Positions 56,139 to 64,000 of a stretch of 64,000 nucleotides of DNA are shown in pieces; the first letter of the stretch is position 1, and each line of letters begins with the position of its first letter. The notes beneath the pieces were generated by a model. That model was given only the letters and a program-made list of their open reading frames with translations. It was not told where the DNA came from and searched no databases. The translations under genes were made by a program, and so were the position numbers. The stretch covers positions 186,001-250,000 of the forward strand of contig NZ_CP091509.1 in assembly GCF_022870885.1 (NCBI RefSeq), read 5' to 3'. This DNA is from Neisseria dumasiana. GTDB taxonomy: Bacteria > Pseudomonadota > Gammaproteobacteria > Burkholderiales > Neisseriaceae.

Positions 56139-57539
56139 ATGAAATACTCACTTCACCGCTTTTCTTTGGCAATCTGCGCAGCACTGGCTGCTTATGGCGC
56201 ACAAGCTTCCGGTTATCATTTCGGTACACAGTCGGTATCTGCACAAAGCACCGCAAACGCTTCGGCAGCCGAAGCCGCCGATGCTTCCACTTTGTTTTAC
56301 AACCCCGCAGGTTTGACGAAACTCGACAGCCATGAAATTTCAGCATCGTTGAACGTGGTTGCACCCAGCGTTAAGTACAGCGAAGGTCAAGCCGTTTATA
56401 ACAAAGGCACAAAAGTAGCCGCAGGCAGCACCGGCGGAAAAATCACGCCCGATGTCGTTATCGCACCGCATGTATACGGTGCTTATAAAATTAACGACAA
56501 CCTTACGGCAGGCTTGGGCGTTTATGTGCCTTTCGGTTCTGAAACCGAATACGACAAAAATTCCGTTTTGCGTTACAACTTGAATAAAACCGAATTGACC
56601 AGCATCGCCGTCGAGCCGGTTTTAGCCGTGAAAGTGAACGATCAGCATTCGGTCGCCGTAGGTGCTGTTGCCCAATACAGCACCGCCGGATTGCGTAAAT
56701 ATGCCGACTGGGCCGCTTCCAGCCGCCCCAGAGTTGATACAGAAGGTGCAGGTATCCTAGACGGCTATGCCGAAGTGAAAGGTAAAGATTGGGGAGTGGG
56801 CTACCATCTTGCGTGGCTGTGGGATATCAATGACCGCGCCCGTGTCGGCGTAAATTATCGTTCGCATGTCAAGCACAACCTGAAAGGTGTGGCAGATTGG
56901 ACGCCTTCCGGAGGGTTGGCCAAAGCGGCATACACCACCAACATCGGAAAAACCATTCAAAACGGCGGCATCGGCTTCGTGCCGCATGAAAAAGCCAGCT
57001 TGAAAGTAACCACCCCCGAATCACTTTCCGTGCACGGCATGTACCAAGCCTCACCCCGTTGGGATATATTCGGCGATGTAACTTGGACGCGCCATTCCCG
57101 CTTTAACCGCGCCGAGCTTAAATTTGAAAATAAAAAAGTTACAGCCAGCGGCAAACAATCAAATGAAACCGTTATCACGCCGAATTGGCGCAACACCTAT
57201 AAAGTGGCTCTCGGAGCGGCTTATAAAGTCAGCGACCCCTTACAGTTGCGTTTCGGTATGGCTTACGACCAATCTCCCGTCCGCAAAGACGAAGAACGCT
57301 TGGTAACTATGCCCGACAACAACCGGATTTGGTATTCGGTCGGTATGAAATACGATTTGGGCAAACAGCATACCATCAATGCCGCTTATAGCTATGTGCA
57401 CATCCAAAAAGCCCGGGCCGTTACTCAGGCTAAACAGTCGAATGCAGAAATTACCACAGTCGACAGTAATGTTTCTTCGTCTGCACGTTATAAAAGCCAC
57501 GGCAATATTTTAGGATTGCAATACACCTACAAATTCTAA
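56139..57539 (+). CDS. FadL/OmpP1-family outer-membrane transporter
   Basis: 466-aa barrel protein for uptake of long-chain fatty acids or other hydrophobic compounds. The signal peptide ends near AQAS. The mature N-terminus has the family NPAGLTKLD block (FYNPAGLTKLDSHEISASLN) that forms the hatch. The chain ends in phenylalanine (YTYKF). Monocistronic with its own terminator. Confidence 0.93.
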   Translation: MKYSLHRFSLAICAALAAYGAQASGYHFGTQSVSAQSTANASAAEAADASTLFYNPAGLTKLDSHEISASLNVVAPSVKYSEGQAVYNKGTKVAAGSTGGKITPDVVIAPHVYGAYKINDNLTAGLGVYVPFGSETEYDKNSVLRYNLNKTELTSIAVEPVLAVKVNDQHSVAVGAVAQYSTAGLRKYADWAASSRPRVDTEGAGILDGYAEVKGKDWGVGYHLAWLWDINDRARVGVNYRSHVKHNLKGVADWTPSGGLAKAAYTTNIGKTIQNGGIGFVPHEKASLKVTTPESLSVHGMYQASPRWDIFGDVTWTRHSRFNRAELKFENKKVTASGKQSNETVITPNWRNTYKVALGAAYKVSDPLQLRFGMAYDQSPVRKDEERLVTMPDNNRIWYSVGMKYDLGKQHTINAAYSYVHIQKARAVTQAKQSNAEITTVDSNVSSSARYKSHGNILGLQYTYKF

Positions 57540-57586
57540 TCTGGCTAATATCCGATAGCGTAAAAAGTATGCCTTTATAATGCTTT

Positions 57587-57617
57587 AAGGCCGTCTGAAA
57601 ACAATTCAGACGGCCTT
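57587..57617 (+). terminator. fadL terminator (uptake hairpin)
   Basis: AAGGCCGTCTGAA and TTCAGACGGCCTT with a 5-nt loop, about 45 bp after the stop. Confidence 0.7.
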
Positions 57618-57697
57618 CTTGCATCAGTTTTTACATCTCAGTAAGTGCATGGCTGTAAAAAAGTTTATGCTATAATCCGCCTTCGGTTTTGAAATAA

Positions 57698-57970
<273 letters not shown>

Positions 57971-58062
57971 TCGGCGCTCAAAAATCAGCCAAAAATCGAC
58001 AAAATAAAACGATTTAAAATTAATACGCTAACCATGCTATTTAAAAAAAACAAAAAACACTC

Positions 58063-58091
58063 TTGACGGAAAAAAAATAACTGTCTAATAT
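58063..58091 (+). promoter_or_regulatory. Promoter of the tRNA-tuf operon
   Basis: TTGACG (58063-58068), 17-bp spacer, TAATAT (58086-58091), preceded by A-tracts and followed by a tRNA 15 bp later. A strong sigma-70 promoter. Confidence 0.75.
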
Positions 58092-58105
58092 TGCGTTTCT
58101 CTTTA

Positions 58106-58189
58106 GGAGGGATTCCCGAGCGGTCAAAGGGGGCAGACTGTAAATCTGTTGCGAAAGCTTCGAAGGTTCGAATCCTTCTCCCTCCACCA
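58106..58189 (+). tRNA. tRNA-Tyr (GTA)
   Basis: 84 nt with encoded CCA, GGAGGGA acceptor stem, a long variable arm and anticodon GTA in GACTGTAAATC. Confidence 0.96.
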
Positions 58190-58231
58190 AAAATCCAATC
58201 AAAATTGGAGCAGAGAAAAATATGTAAGTAA

Positions 58232-58305
58232 GCGGGTGTAGCTCAATGGTAGAGCAGAAGCCTTCCAAGCTTACGGTGAGGGTTCGATTCCCTTCACCCG
58301 CTCCA
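58232..58305 (+). tRNA. tRNA-Gly (TCC)
   Basis: 74 nt with encoded CCA; acceptor GCGGGTG / CACCCGC; anticodon TCC in GCCTTCCAAGC. Confidence 0.96.
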
Positions 58306-58315
58306 AAATAATTCA

Positions 58316-58390
<75 letters not shown>

Positions 58391-58435
58391 TCACTAAATT
58401 TACCCAAACTTAAAGCTTAGGAATAGGAAATTGCC

Positions 58436-59620
58436 ATGGCTAAAGAGAAATTCGAGCGGAGCAAACCGCACGTAAACGTTGGCACCATCGGTCACGTTGA
58501 CCATGGTAAAACCACTTTGACTGCTGCATTGACCACCATTTTGGCCGAAAAATTCGGCGGTCAGGCTAAAGGCTACGATCAAATCGACAATGCCCCGGAA
58601 GAAAAAGCCCGCGGTATTACCATTAATACTTCCCACGTTGAATACGAAACCGAAACCCGCCACTACGCACACGTAGACTGCCCGGGTCACGCCGACTACG
58701 TTAAAAACATGATTACCGGTGCCGCTCAAATGGACGGTGCCATCTTGGTATGTTCCGCTGCTGACGGTCCTATGCCCCAAACCCGTGAGCACATCTTGTT
58801 GGCACGCCAAGTAGGCGTACCTTACATCATCGTATTCATGAACAAATGCGATATGGTTGATGATGCCGAGTTGTTGGAACTGGTTGAGATGGAAATCCGC
58901 GACCTGTTGAGCAGCTACGACTTCCCGGGTGACGATTGCCCGATCGTACAAGGTTCTGCTTTGCGTGCCTTGGAAGGTGATGCCGCTTACAAAGAAAAAA
59001 TCTTTGAACTGGCCGCTGCTTTGGACAGCTACATTCCGACACCTGAGCGTGCAGTTGACAAACCTTTCTTGTTGCCGATTGAAGACGTATTCTCTATTTC
59101 AGGCCGCGGTACAGTAGTAACCGGTCGTGTAGAGCGCGGTATCATCAATGTAGGTGACGAGATTGAAATCGTAGGCTTGAAAGAGACTCAAAAAACCACC
59201 TGTACCGGTGTTGAGATGTTCCGCAAGTTGTTGGATCAAGGTCAGGCAGGTGACAACGTTGGCGTACTGCTGCGCGGTACCAAGCGTGAAGAAGTTGAGC
59301 GTGGTCAAGTATTGGCTAAACCGGGTTCTATCACTCCGCACACCAAATTCAAAGCTGAAGTATACGTATTGAGCAAAGAAGAGGGTGGTCGCCATACTCC
59401 GTTCTTCGCCAACTACCGTCCTCAGTTCTACTTCCGTACTACCGACGTTACCGGAGCGGTAACTTTGGAGGAAGGTGTTGAAATGGTAATGCCCGGTGAG
59501 AATGTGACCATTACTGTAGAGCTGATTGCTCCGATTGCGATGGAAGAAGGTTTGCGTTTTGCGATTCGTGAAGGCGGCCGTACAGTTGGTGCAGGCGTAG
59601 TGTCTTCTATCATTGCTTAA
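58436..59620 (+). CDS. tuf: Elongation factor Tu
   Basis: 394-aa GTPase that delivers aminoacyl-tRNA to the ribosome. G1 GHVDHGKTT (about 19-27), [20 protein letters not shown] and SALRALEGD motifs. Ends [14 protein letters not shown]. Codon use is strongly biased, as expected. Flanked by tRNA-Thr and tRNA-Trp; a second copy may exist in the str operon elsewhere. Confidence 0.99.
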   Translation: MAKEKFERSKPHVNVGTIGHVDHGKTTLTAALTTILAEKFGGQAKGYDQIDNAPEEKARGITINTSHVEYETETRHYAHVDCPGHADYVKNMITGAAQMDGAILVCSAADGPMPQTREHILLARQVGVPYIIVFMNKCDMVDDAELLELVEMEIRDLLSSYDFPGDDCPIVQGSALRALEGDAAYKEKIFELAAALDSYIPTPERAVDKPFLLPIEDVFSISGRGTVVTGRVERGIINVGDEIEIVGLKETQKTTCTGVEMFRKLLDQGQAGDNVGVLLRGTKREEVERGQVLAKPGSITPHTKFKAEVYVLSKEEGGRHTPFFANYRPQFYFRTTDVTGAVTLEEGVEMVMPGENVTITVELIAPIAMEEGLRFAIREGGRTVGAGVVSSIIA

Positions 59621-59629
59621 TAGTTTTAG

Positions 59630-59705
59630 AGGCCAGTAGCTCAATTGGTAGAGTATCGGTCTCCAAAACCGAGGGTTGGGGGTTCGAGACCCTCCTGGCC
59701 TGCCA
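59630..59705 (+). tRNA. tRNA-Trp (CCA)
   Basis: 76 nt with encoded CCA; acceptor AGGCCAG / CTGGCCT; anticodon CCA in GTCTCCAAAAC. Lies between tuf and secE as in many proteobacteria. Confidence 0.97.
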
Positions 59706-59709
59706 AATA

Positions 59710-59741
59710 AAAATTAACCGGCCCAAGTGCCGGTTAATTTT
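59710..59741 (+). terminator. Terminator after tRNA-Trp
   Basis: AAAATTAACCGGC and GCCGGTTAATTTT with a 6-nt loop and T-run; ends the tRNA-tuf-tRNA transcript before secE. Confidence 0.85.
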
Positions 59742-59857
59742 TTATCATTTACAGCTACAGCTCCCATATTCCGGCCGTATATTTGGAAATTGAATACGGA
59801 GTTTATAAGTCAAAAAGCTTTCAAGAACAGTTCATGCTTATGTTTAATATTGGATAA

Positions 59858-60289
59858 ATGATGGCGGAAGATACAAAAAAACGCACTGGTCAAGCAGAAG
59901 ATAGTTTACCTGAGCGTAAAAATAACCCTGCTTTAAAAAGTGCAGATTGGTTCAAGCTGCTCATTGCAATATCGTTGGTTGTTTGTGGAATGTGGCTTTT
60001 TTATAATATGCCACAACTCTCTGTTTATATAAGATTGTTATTTCCATTTGCCGGTGTAGTCTTGGCATTATTGATAGTGTTTTATTGGTGTGATTTTGGT
60101 AAGCGACTTGTTATTTATATTCGTGAGTCTGTAACAGAGTTTAAGAAAGTTGTTTGGCCGCCAAGAAAAGATGCTACCAAAATGACTATTTTTGTTATTA
60201 TCTTTGTGGCTGTGTTGTCTCTATTTATTTATGCGGTAGATAGTTTGATTTCATGGTTGTTTTTTGATTTATTATTGAAGAGGGGATAA
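59858..60289 (+). CDS. secE: Preprotein translocase subunit SecE
   Basis: 143-aa inner-membrane subunit of SecYEG. Two N-terminal hydrophobic helices are followed by the conserved amphipathic segment [19 protein letters not shown] and a third helix, as in the long gammaproteobacterial/betaproteobacterial form. Two adjacent ATGs (59858, 59861) are possible starts. Codon usage is far more A/T-rich than the upstream tuf gene. Confidence 0.93.
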   Translation: MMAEDTKKRTGQAEDSLPERKNNPALKSADWFKLLIAISLVVCGMWLFYNMPQLSVYIRLLFPFAGVVLALLIVFYWCDFGKRLVIYIRESVTEFKKVVWPPRKDATKMTIFVIIFVAVLSLFIYAVDSLISWLFFDLLLKRG

Positions 60290-60291
60290 AA

Positions 60292-60828
60292 ATGTCAAAA
60301 CGTTGGTATGTGGTGCAGGCTTATTCCGGCTTTGAAAAAAATGTGCAAAAAACCTTGAAAGAACGGATTTCTCGAGAGGGGATGGATGGTCATTTTGGAA
60401 AAATCCTGGTGCCTGTTGAAGAGGTTGTTGATATTAAAAACGGGCGTAAAACAATCAGTGAACGTAAATTTTTTCCTGGATATGTGTTGATTGAAATGGA
60501 AATGACCGATGATTCTTGGCATTTGGTAAAAAGCACGCCGAGAGTCTCAGGTTTTATTGGTGGTACCGCTAATAAACCTATGCCTATTTCACAAAAAGAA
60601 GTTGATGCTATTTTGCAACAAGTTCAGTCCGGGGTGGAAAAACCTAAGCCGAAAGTTGAATTTGAAGTTGGTCAACAGGTGCGAGTGAATGAAGGCCCAT
60701 TTGCAGACTTCAATGGAGTTGTTGAAGAAGTTAATTATGAGAGAAATAAGTTAAGAGTAACTGTACAGATTTTTGGTCGTGAAACTCCGGTTGAGCTTGA
60801 ATTTAACCAAGTAGAGAAGATCTTATAA
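60292..60828 (+). CDS. nusG: Transcription termination/antitermination protein NusG
   Basis: 178-aa factor with N-terminal NGN domain ([20 protein letters not shown]) and C-terminal KOW domain ([20 protein letters not shown]). It starts 2 bp after the secE stop with AGGGG at the end of secE as ribosome site. Confidence 0.98.
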   Translation: MSKRWYVVQAYSGFEKNVQKTLKERISREGMDGHFGKILVPVEEVVDIKNGRKTISERKFFPGYVLIEMEMTDDSWHLVKSTPRVSGFIGGTANKPMPISQKEVDAILQQVQSGVEKPKPKVEFEVGQQVRVNEGPFADFNGVVEEVNYERNKLRVTVQIFGRETPVELEFNQVEKIL

Positions 60829-60898
60829 ATTGATTTAATTCCAACTTAAGTAACTTAGATATAAAGATTTAGTTGAAGTTTTGTATCGGTTAAATTAT

Positions 60899-60935
60899 AA
60901 TAATCGCTCTCTTTTTTGGGGAGCGATTATTTATT
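60899..60935 (+). terminator. Terminator between nusG and rplK
   Basis: AATAATCGCTC and GAGCGATTATT with a T-rich loop, followed by TATTTT. It separates secE-nusG from the ribosomal protein genes. Confidence 0.75.
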
Positions 60936-60971
60936 TTCGCGTTATACCCGTTTTGTTAGGAGTAATTATAA

Positions 60972-61403
60972 GTGGCAAAAAAAATTGTAGGCTACATTAA
61001 GCTGCAGATTCCTGCAGGTAAAGCCAACCCTTCTCCTCCTGTTGGTCCTGCGTTGGGTCAGCGTGGTTTGAATATTATGGAGTTTTGTAAAGCATTTAAT
61101 GCTGCGACGCAATCTATGGAGCCTGGTCTGCCGATTCCTGTTGTGATTACAGCGTTTGCTGATAAATCATTCACTTTTGTGATGAAAACTCCTCCTGCTT
61201 CTATCCTTTTGAAAAAAGCTGCTGGTTTGCAGAAGGGTAGTTCGAATCCGTTAACCAATAAAGTGGGTAAAATTACTCGAGCTCAATTGGAAGAGATCGC
61301 AAAAACAAAAGAACCTGATTTGACTGCAGCTAATTTAGATGCGGCTGTGCGCACTATTGCTGGTTCTGCCCGTTCTATGGGCTTGGATGTGGAGGGTGCG
61401 TAA
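60972..61403 (+). CDS. rplK: 50S ribosomal protein L11
   Basis: 143-aa protein at the GTPase-associated centre. GTG start at 60972 with TTAGGAG upstream. Contains [20 protein letters not shown] and the C-terminal [15 protein letters not shown]. Two bases later rplA begins. Confidence 0.98.
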   Translation: MAKKIVGYIKLQIPAGKANPSPPVGPALGQRGLNIMEFCKAFNAATQSMEPGLPIPVVITAFADKSFTFVMKTPPASILLKKAAGLQKGSSNPLTNKVGKITRAQLEEIAKTKEPDLTAANLDAAVRTIAGSARSMGLDVEGA

Positions 61404-61404
61404 A

Positions 61405-62097
61405 ATGGCTAAAATTTCTAAGCGTTTAAAAGAGCTGCGTTCTTCTGTAGAAGCGAACAAGCTGTACTCTATTGATGATGCTATTGCGTTAGTAAAGAAA
61501 GCAGCTACTGCTAAATTTGATGAGTCAGTAGATGTTTCATTTAACCTTGGTGTAGATCCCCGTAAATCGGATCAGGTGATTCGCGGTTCAGTTGTATTGC
61601 CTAAAGGTACAGGTAAAACAACCCGCGTTGCTGTATTTACGCAAGGTGCGAATGCTGAAGCCGCTAAAGCTGCAGGTGCAGATGTTGTTGGCTTTGAAGA
61701 TTTGGCAGATGAAGTGAAAAAAGGCAACTTGAATTTTGATGTTGTCATCGCTTCTCCTGATGCAATGCGAATCGTTGGCCAGTTGGGTACTATTTTGGGT
61801 CCCCGCGGTTTAATGCCTAACCCAAAAGTAGGTACAGTTACTCCAAATGTTGCTGAAGCTGTTAAGAATGCCAAGGCAGGCCAAGTTCAATACCGTACAG
61901 ATAAAGCTGGTATTGTGCATGCCACTATTGGTAGAGCTTCATTTGCAGAGGCTGATTTACGTGAAAACTTCAATGCGCTGTTGGATGCAATTGTTAAAGC
62001 TAAACCTGCTGCAGCTAAGGGTCAATACCTTAAAAAAGTAGCTGTATCAAGCACTATGGGTTTAGGCGTGCGTGTTGATACTTCAAGCGTGAATTAA
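61405..62097 (+). CDS. rplA: 50S ribosomal protein L1
   Basis: 230-aa protein of the L1 stalk. Start [20 protein letters not shown] at 61405, one base after the rplK stop; the longer frame upstream overlaps rplK and is discarded. Contains [20 protein letters not shown] and the C-terminal [21 protein letters not shown]1 commonly represses the rplK-rplA message. Confidence 0.98.
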   Translation: MAKISKRLKELRSSVEANKLYSIDDAIALVKKAATAKFDESVDVSFNLGVDPRKSDQVIRGSVVLPKGTGKTTRVAVFTQGANAEAAKAAGADVVGFEDLADEVKKGNLNFDVVIASPDAMRIVGQLGTILGPRGLMPNPKVGTVTPNVAEAVKNAKAGQVQYRTDKAGIVHATIGRASFAEADLRENFNALLDAIVKAKPAAAKGQYLKKVAVSSTMGLGVRVDTSSVN

Positions 62098-62359
62098 TAT
62101 TTAAGCAAAATTTTTGGATGACCATACGTACTTTATTTTCATAGAATAGATAAGTATGGCCATCTGAATTTGGGCTACTTAATTTTAAGTAGATGTCCAA
62201 GACCGTAGGGATCGCAAGATTTAATCGTAACTGCCCTACGCAGACGGTAGTCCTGAATCGAATAATCATAACCAACTTGTCTATTGATTAATATCTTTTT
62301 AGGTTGCCGAACTGGTGAAATACATATGTATTTCTTTGTTTAACAGTGGGAGGTAGACC
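62098..62359 (+). promoter_or_regulatory. rplJ (L10) leader
   Basis: 262 nt with several stems: CCATAC/GTATGG (62122-62159), CTACTTAA/TTAAGTAG (62174-62191), and GACCGTAGGG pairing with CCCTACG plus CGGT (about 62210-62250). In E. coli L10-L7/L12 binds a leader here to repress rplJL; an equivalent is likely but unproved. Confidence 0.55.
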
Positions 62360-62860
62360 TTGAGTCTCAATATTGAAACCAAGAAAGCAACAGTAGAAGA
62401 AATTAGTAATGCTATTGCTAATGCTCAGACTATGGTAGTTGCTGAATATCGCGGAATCAGTGTTGCCAGTATGACTGAACTTCGTGCCAATGCTCGTAAA
62501 GAAGGCGTTTATCTGCGTGTTCTGAAAAACACATTAGCTCGTCGGGCTGTAGAAGGAACTTCATTTGCTGCACTGGCCGATCAAATGGTTGGTCCGTTGG
62601 TATATGCTGCATCTGAAGATCCTGTTGCTGCTGCAAAAGTACTGCATCAATTCGCGAAAAAAGATGACAAAATTGTTGTTAAAGCAGGTTCTTACAATGG
62701 TAATGTTTTAGATGTGGCTCAAGTAGGCGAGCTTGCTTCTATTCCGAGCCGTGAAGAATTGCTGTCTAAATTGCTCTTTATCATGCAAGCGCCTGTTTCT
62801 GGCTTTGCCCGAGCATTGGCAGCATTGGCTGAAAAAAATGCAACTGAAGAAGCTGCGTAA
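62360..62860 (+). CDS. rplJ: 50S ribosomal protein L10
   Basis: 166-aa stalk base protein. The start is TTG at 62360 ([19 protein letters not shown]), 7 bp after a strong GGGAGGT site; no in-frame ATG fits. Contains [20 protein letters not shown] and [13 protein letters not shown]. The TTG start probably lowers translation to match regulation by the leader. Confidence 0.95.
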   Translation: MSLNIETKKATVEEISNAIANAQTMVVAEYRGISVASMTELRANARKEGVYLRVLKNTLARRAVEGTSFAALADQMVGPLVYAASEDPVAAAKVLHQFAKKDDKIVVKAGSYNGNVLDVAQVGELASIPSREELLSKLLFIMQAPVSGFARALAALAEKNATEEAA

Positions 62861-62910
62861 TAATTTTGTTTCTATTAATTTTTTAATACAATATTTGGAG
62901 TTTAAATAGC

Positions 62911-63282
62911 ATGGCTATTACTAAAGAAGATATCTTAGAAGCAGTTGGTTCTTTAACCGTTATGGAATTGAATGACTTGGTTAAAGCATTTGAAGAAAAA
63001 TTCGGCGTTTCTGCTGCTGCTGTTGCAGTTGCAGGTCCTGCTGCAGGTGGTGCCGCAGCTGCTGAAGAGAAAACTGAATTTGATGTGATCTTGGCTTCTG
63101 CCGGTGATCAAAAAGTAGGCGTGATTAAAGTTGTTCGCGCTATTACTGGTTTGGGCTTGAAAGAAGCTAAAGATATGGTTGATGGTGCGCCTAAAACTGT
63201 TAAAGAAGGTGTTTCTAAAGCTGAAGCCGAAGATATCCAAAAACAATTGGAAGAAGCCGGCGCTAAAGTCGAAATCAAATAA
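62911..63282 (+). CDS. rplL: 50S ribosomal protein L7/L12
   Basis: 123-aa acidic stalk protein. N-terminal dimerisation helix ([20 protein letters not shown]), Ala-rich hinge and C-terminal domain with [20 protein letters not shown]. Follows rplJ by 50 bp, as is universal. Confidence 0.98.
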   Translation: MAITKEDILEAVGSLTVMELNDLVKAFEEKFGVSAAAVAVAGPAAGGAAAAEEKTEFDVILASAGDQKVGVIKVVRAITGLGLKEAKDMVDGAPKTVKEGVSKAEAEDIQKQLEEAGAKVEIK

Positions 63283-63298
63283 TTCTCTCTTTAAAAGA

Positions 63299-63324
63299 AG
63301 GCTGGCAGATATCTGCCAGCCTTG
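63299..63324 (+). terminator. Attenuator between rplL and rpoB
   Basis: AAGGCTGGCAGAT and its exact inverse form a 26-bp palindrome, followed by GTTTTG. Partial termination here would lower rpoBC relative to L7/L12, as known in other bacteria. Confidence 0.75.
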
Positions 63325-63528
63325 TTTTGCTTGAATGGCAGCAAATTTCGAATATTTACCTATATTTTCAATTTATTTATAGCTTATTGTTAATAAATGT
63401 AAATATTCTAATTTATTTTCGTAGTGTTCTTAAGCGTATTTTATTTTTTAATGCATTCTTTATTTATTTAATGCATCAATTTCAAAATTTTTGTTTCACA
63501 TAATCTCCCTACTTTGGAGTTTCTTTTT

Positions 63529-64000
63529 ATGAGTTATTCTTTTACCGAGAAAAAGCGTATCCGTAAGAGTTTTGCTAAGCGGGCAAATGTATTAGATGTG
63601 CCTTTTTTGCTGGCAACACAGCTGGATTCTTATTCGAAATTTTTACAGTTGGGTAAGCCTTTTGATCAGCGTAGTGATGATGGTTTGCAAGCTGCTTTTA
63701 ACTCTATTTTTCCAATCGTTAGCCATAATGGTTATGCGCGTTTAGAGTTTGTGCATTATGTTTTGGGTGAGCCTTTGTTTGATATTCCCGAGTGTCAATT
63801 AAGGGGTATTACTTATGCATCTCCCCTTCGTGCGCGTATTCGTTTGGTTATTTTGGATAAAGAATCTTCCAAGCCGACTATAAAAGAAGTGCGTGAAAAT
63901 GAAGTTTATATGGGTGAGATTCCTCTGATGACGCCCAGCGGTTCTTTTGTCATTAACGGCACAGAACGTGTGATTGTGTCTCAGCTGCATCGTTCTCCGG
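63529..64000 (+). CDS. rpoB: RNA polymerase beta subunit (N-terminal part)
   Basis: The visible 157 codons start [20 protein letters not shown] and include [34 protein letters not shown] and [20 protein letters not shown], all characteristic of the beta subunit. The window ends inside the gene. A TTTGGAG site lies 9 bp before the ATG. Confidence 0.98.
   Translation, partial: MSYSFTEKKRIRKSFAKRANVLDVPFLLATQLDSYSKFLQLGKPFDQRSDDGLQAAFNSIFPIVSHNGYARLEFVHYVLGEPLFDIPECQLRGITYASPLRARIRLVILDKESSKPTIKEVRENEVYMGEIPLMTPSGSFVINGTERVIVSQLHRSP

Overview
The window comes from a Neisseria species. The 10-mer DNA uptake core GCCGTCTGAA (almost always preceded by AG, occasionally AT) recurs dozens of times, singly and as inverted pairs that serve as terminators. 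The encoded proteins also look neisserial: ZnuD-type zinc receptor, MisR-type regulator, IS1655 and IS1106-like insertion sequences, and the frr-uppS-cdsA-dxr-rseP-bamA-lpx cluster. The dominance of the AG form of the uptake sequence argues against N. meningitidis and N. gonorrhoeae and for a commensal or animal-associated species; the species cannot be fixed by eye.

Layout. 1-3.6 kb: 3' portion-truncated metG (minus), a divergent intergenic region with a candidate Fur-controlled small RNA, and tldD. 3.7-8.0 kb: an island of four insertion sequences (IS1106-like, IS3-family, IS1655, and a 5'-truncated IS481-type fragment), three of them damaged. 8.0-16.1 kb: orphan MisR-like regulator and a His-rich PepSY lipoprotein, an ABC ATPase without permease, the Mrp ATPase, an NAD-dependent L-lactate dehydrogenase, an AGCS amino-acid/sodium symporter, and lpxB. 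16.4-27.7 kb: a minus-strand envelope biogenesis block (frr, uppS, cdsA, a SIMPL-domain protein, dxr, rseP, bamA, ompH, lpxD, fabZ, lpxA). It makes lipid carrier and phospholipid precursors and lipid A, and inserts outer-membrane proteins. 28-30.6 kb: znuD behind a Zur-type box. 30.9-39.4 kb: small envelope and housekeeping genes with rpsB-tsf and pyrH on the plus strand, then a redox protein, thioesterase, rlmH, slyX and a Na+/H+ antiporter family protein. 39.9-47.9 kb: initiator tRNA, mgtE, a HAD phosphatase, a candidate FNR-controlled small RNA, ypjD, ffh, an orphan LytTR regulator and rsmD. 48-57.9 kb: a thioesterase, a secreted repeat protein behind a Fur-like promoter, TPP-riboswitch-controlled thiC, thiO-thiS-thiG, a photolyase, FadL/OmpP1 and a ferredoxin. 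58.1 kb to the end: tRNA-Tyr/Gly/Thr, tuf, tRNA-Trp, secE, nusG, rplK, rplA, rplJ, rplL and the start of rpoB.

Between genes there is a family of short inverted-repeat elements with ends close to TATAGTCAATCAACTTA. The 106-bp copy resembles the neisserial Correia element in size and interior but has a different terminal sequence. No CRISPR array, prophage, toxin-antitoxin or recognisable defence locus was seen. The most interesting signals are regulatory: two small-RNA candidates (Fur-type and FNR-type), the thiC leader whose terminator also contains the ribosome-binding site, a leader with a short upstream reading frame before the secreted repeat protein, and a 43-bp perfect hairpin built from two IS-like ends and two uptake sequences.
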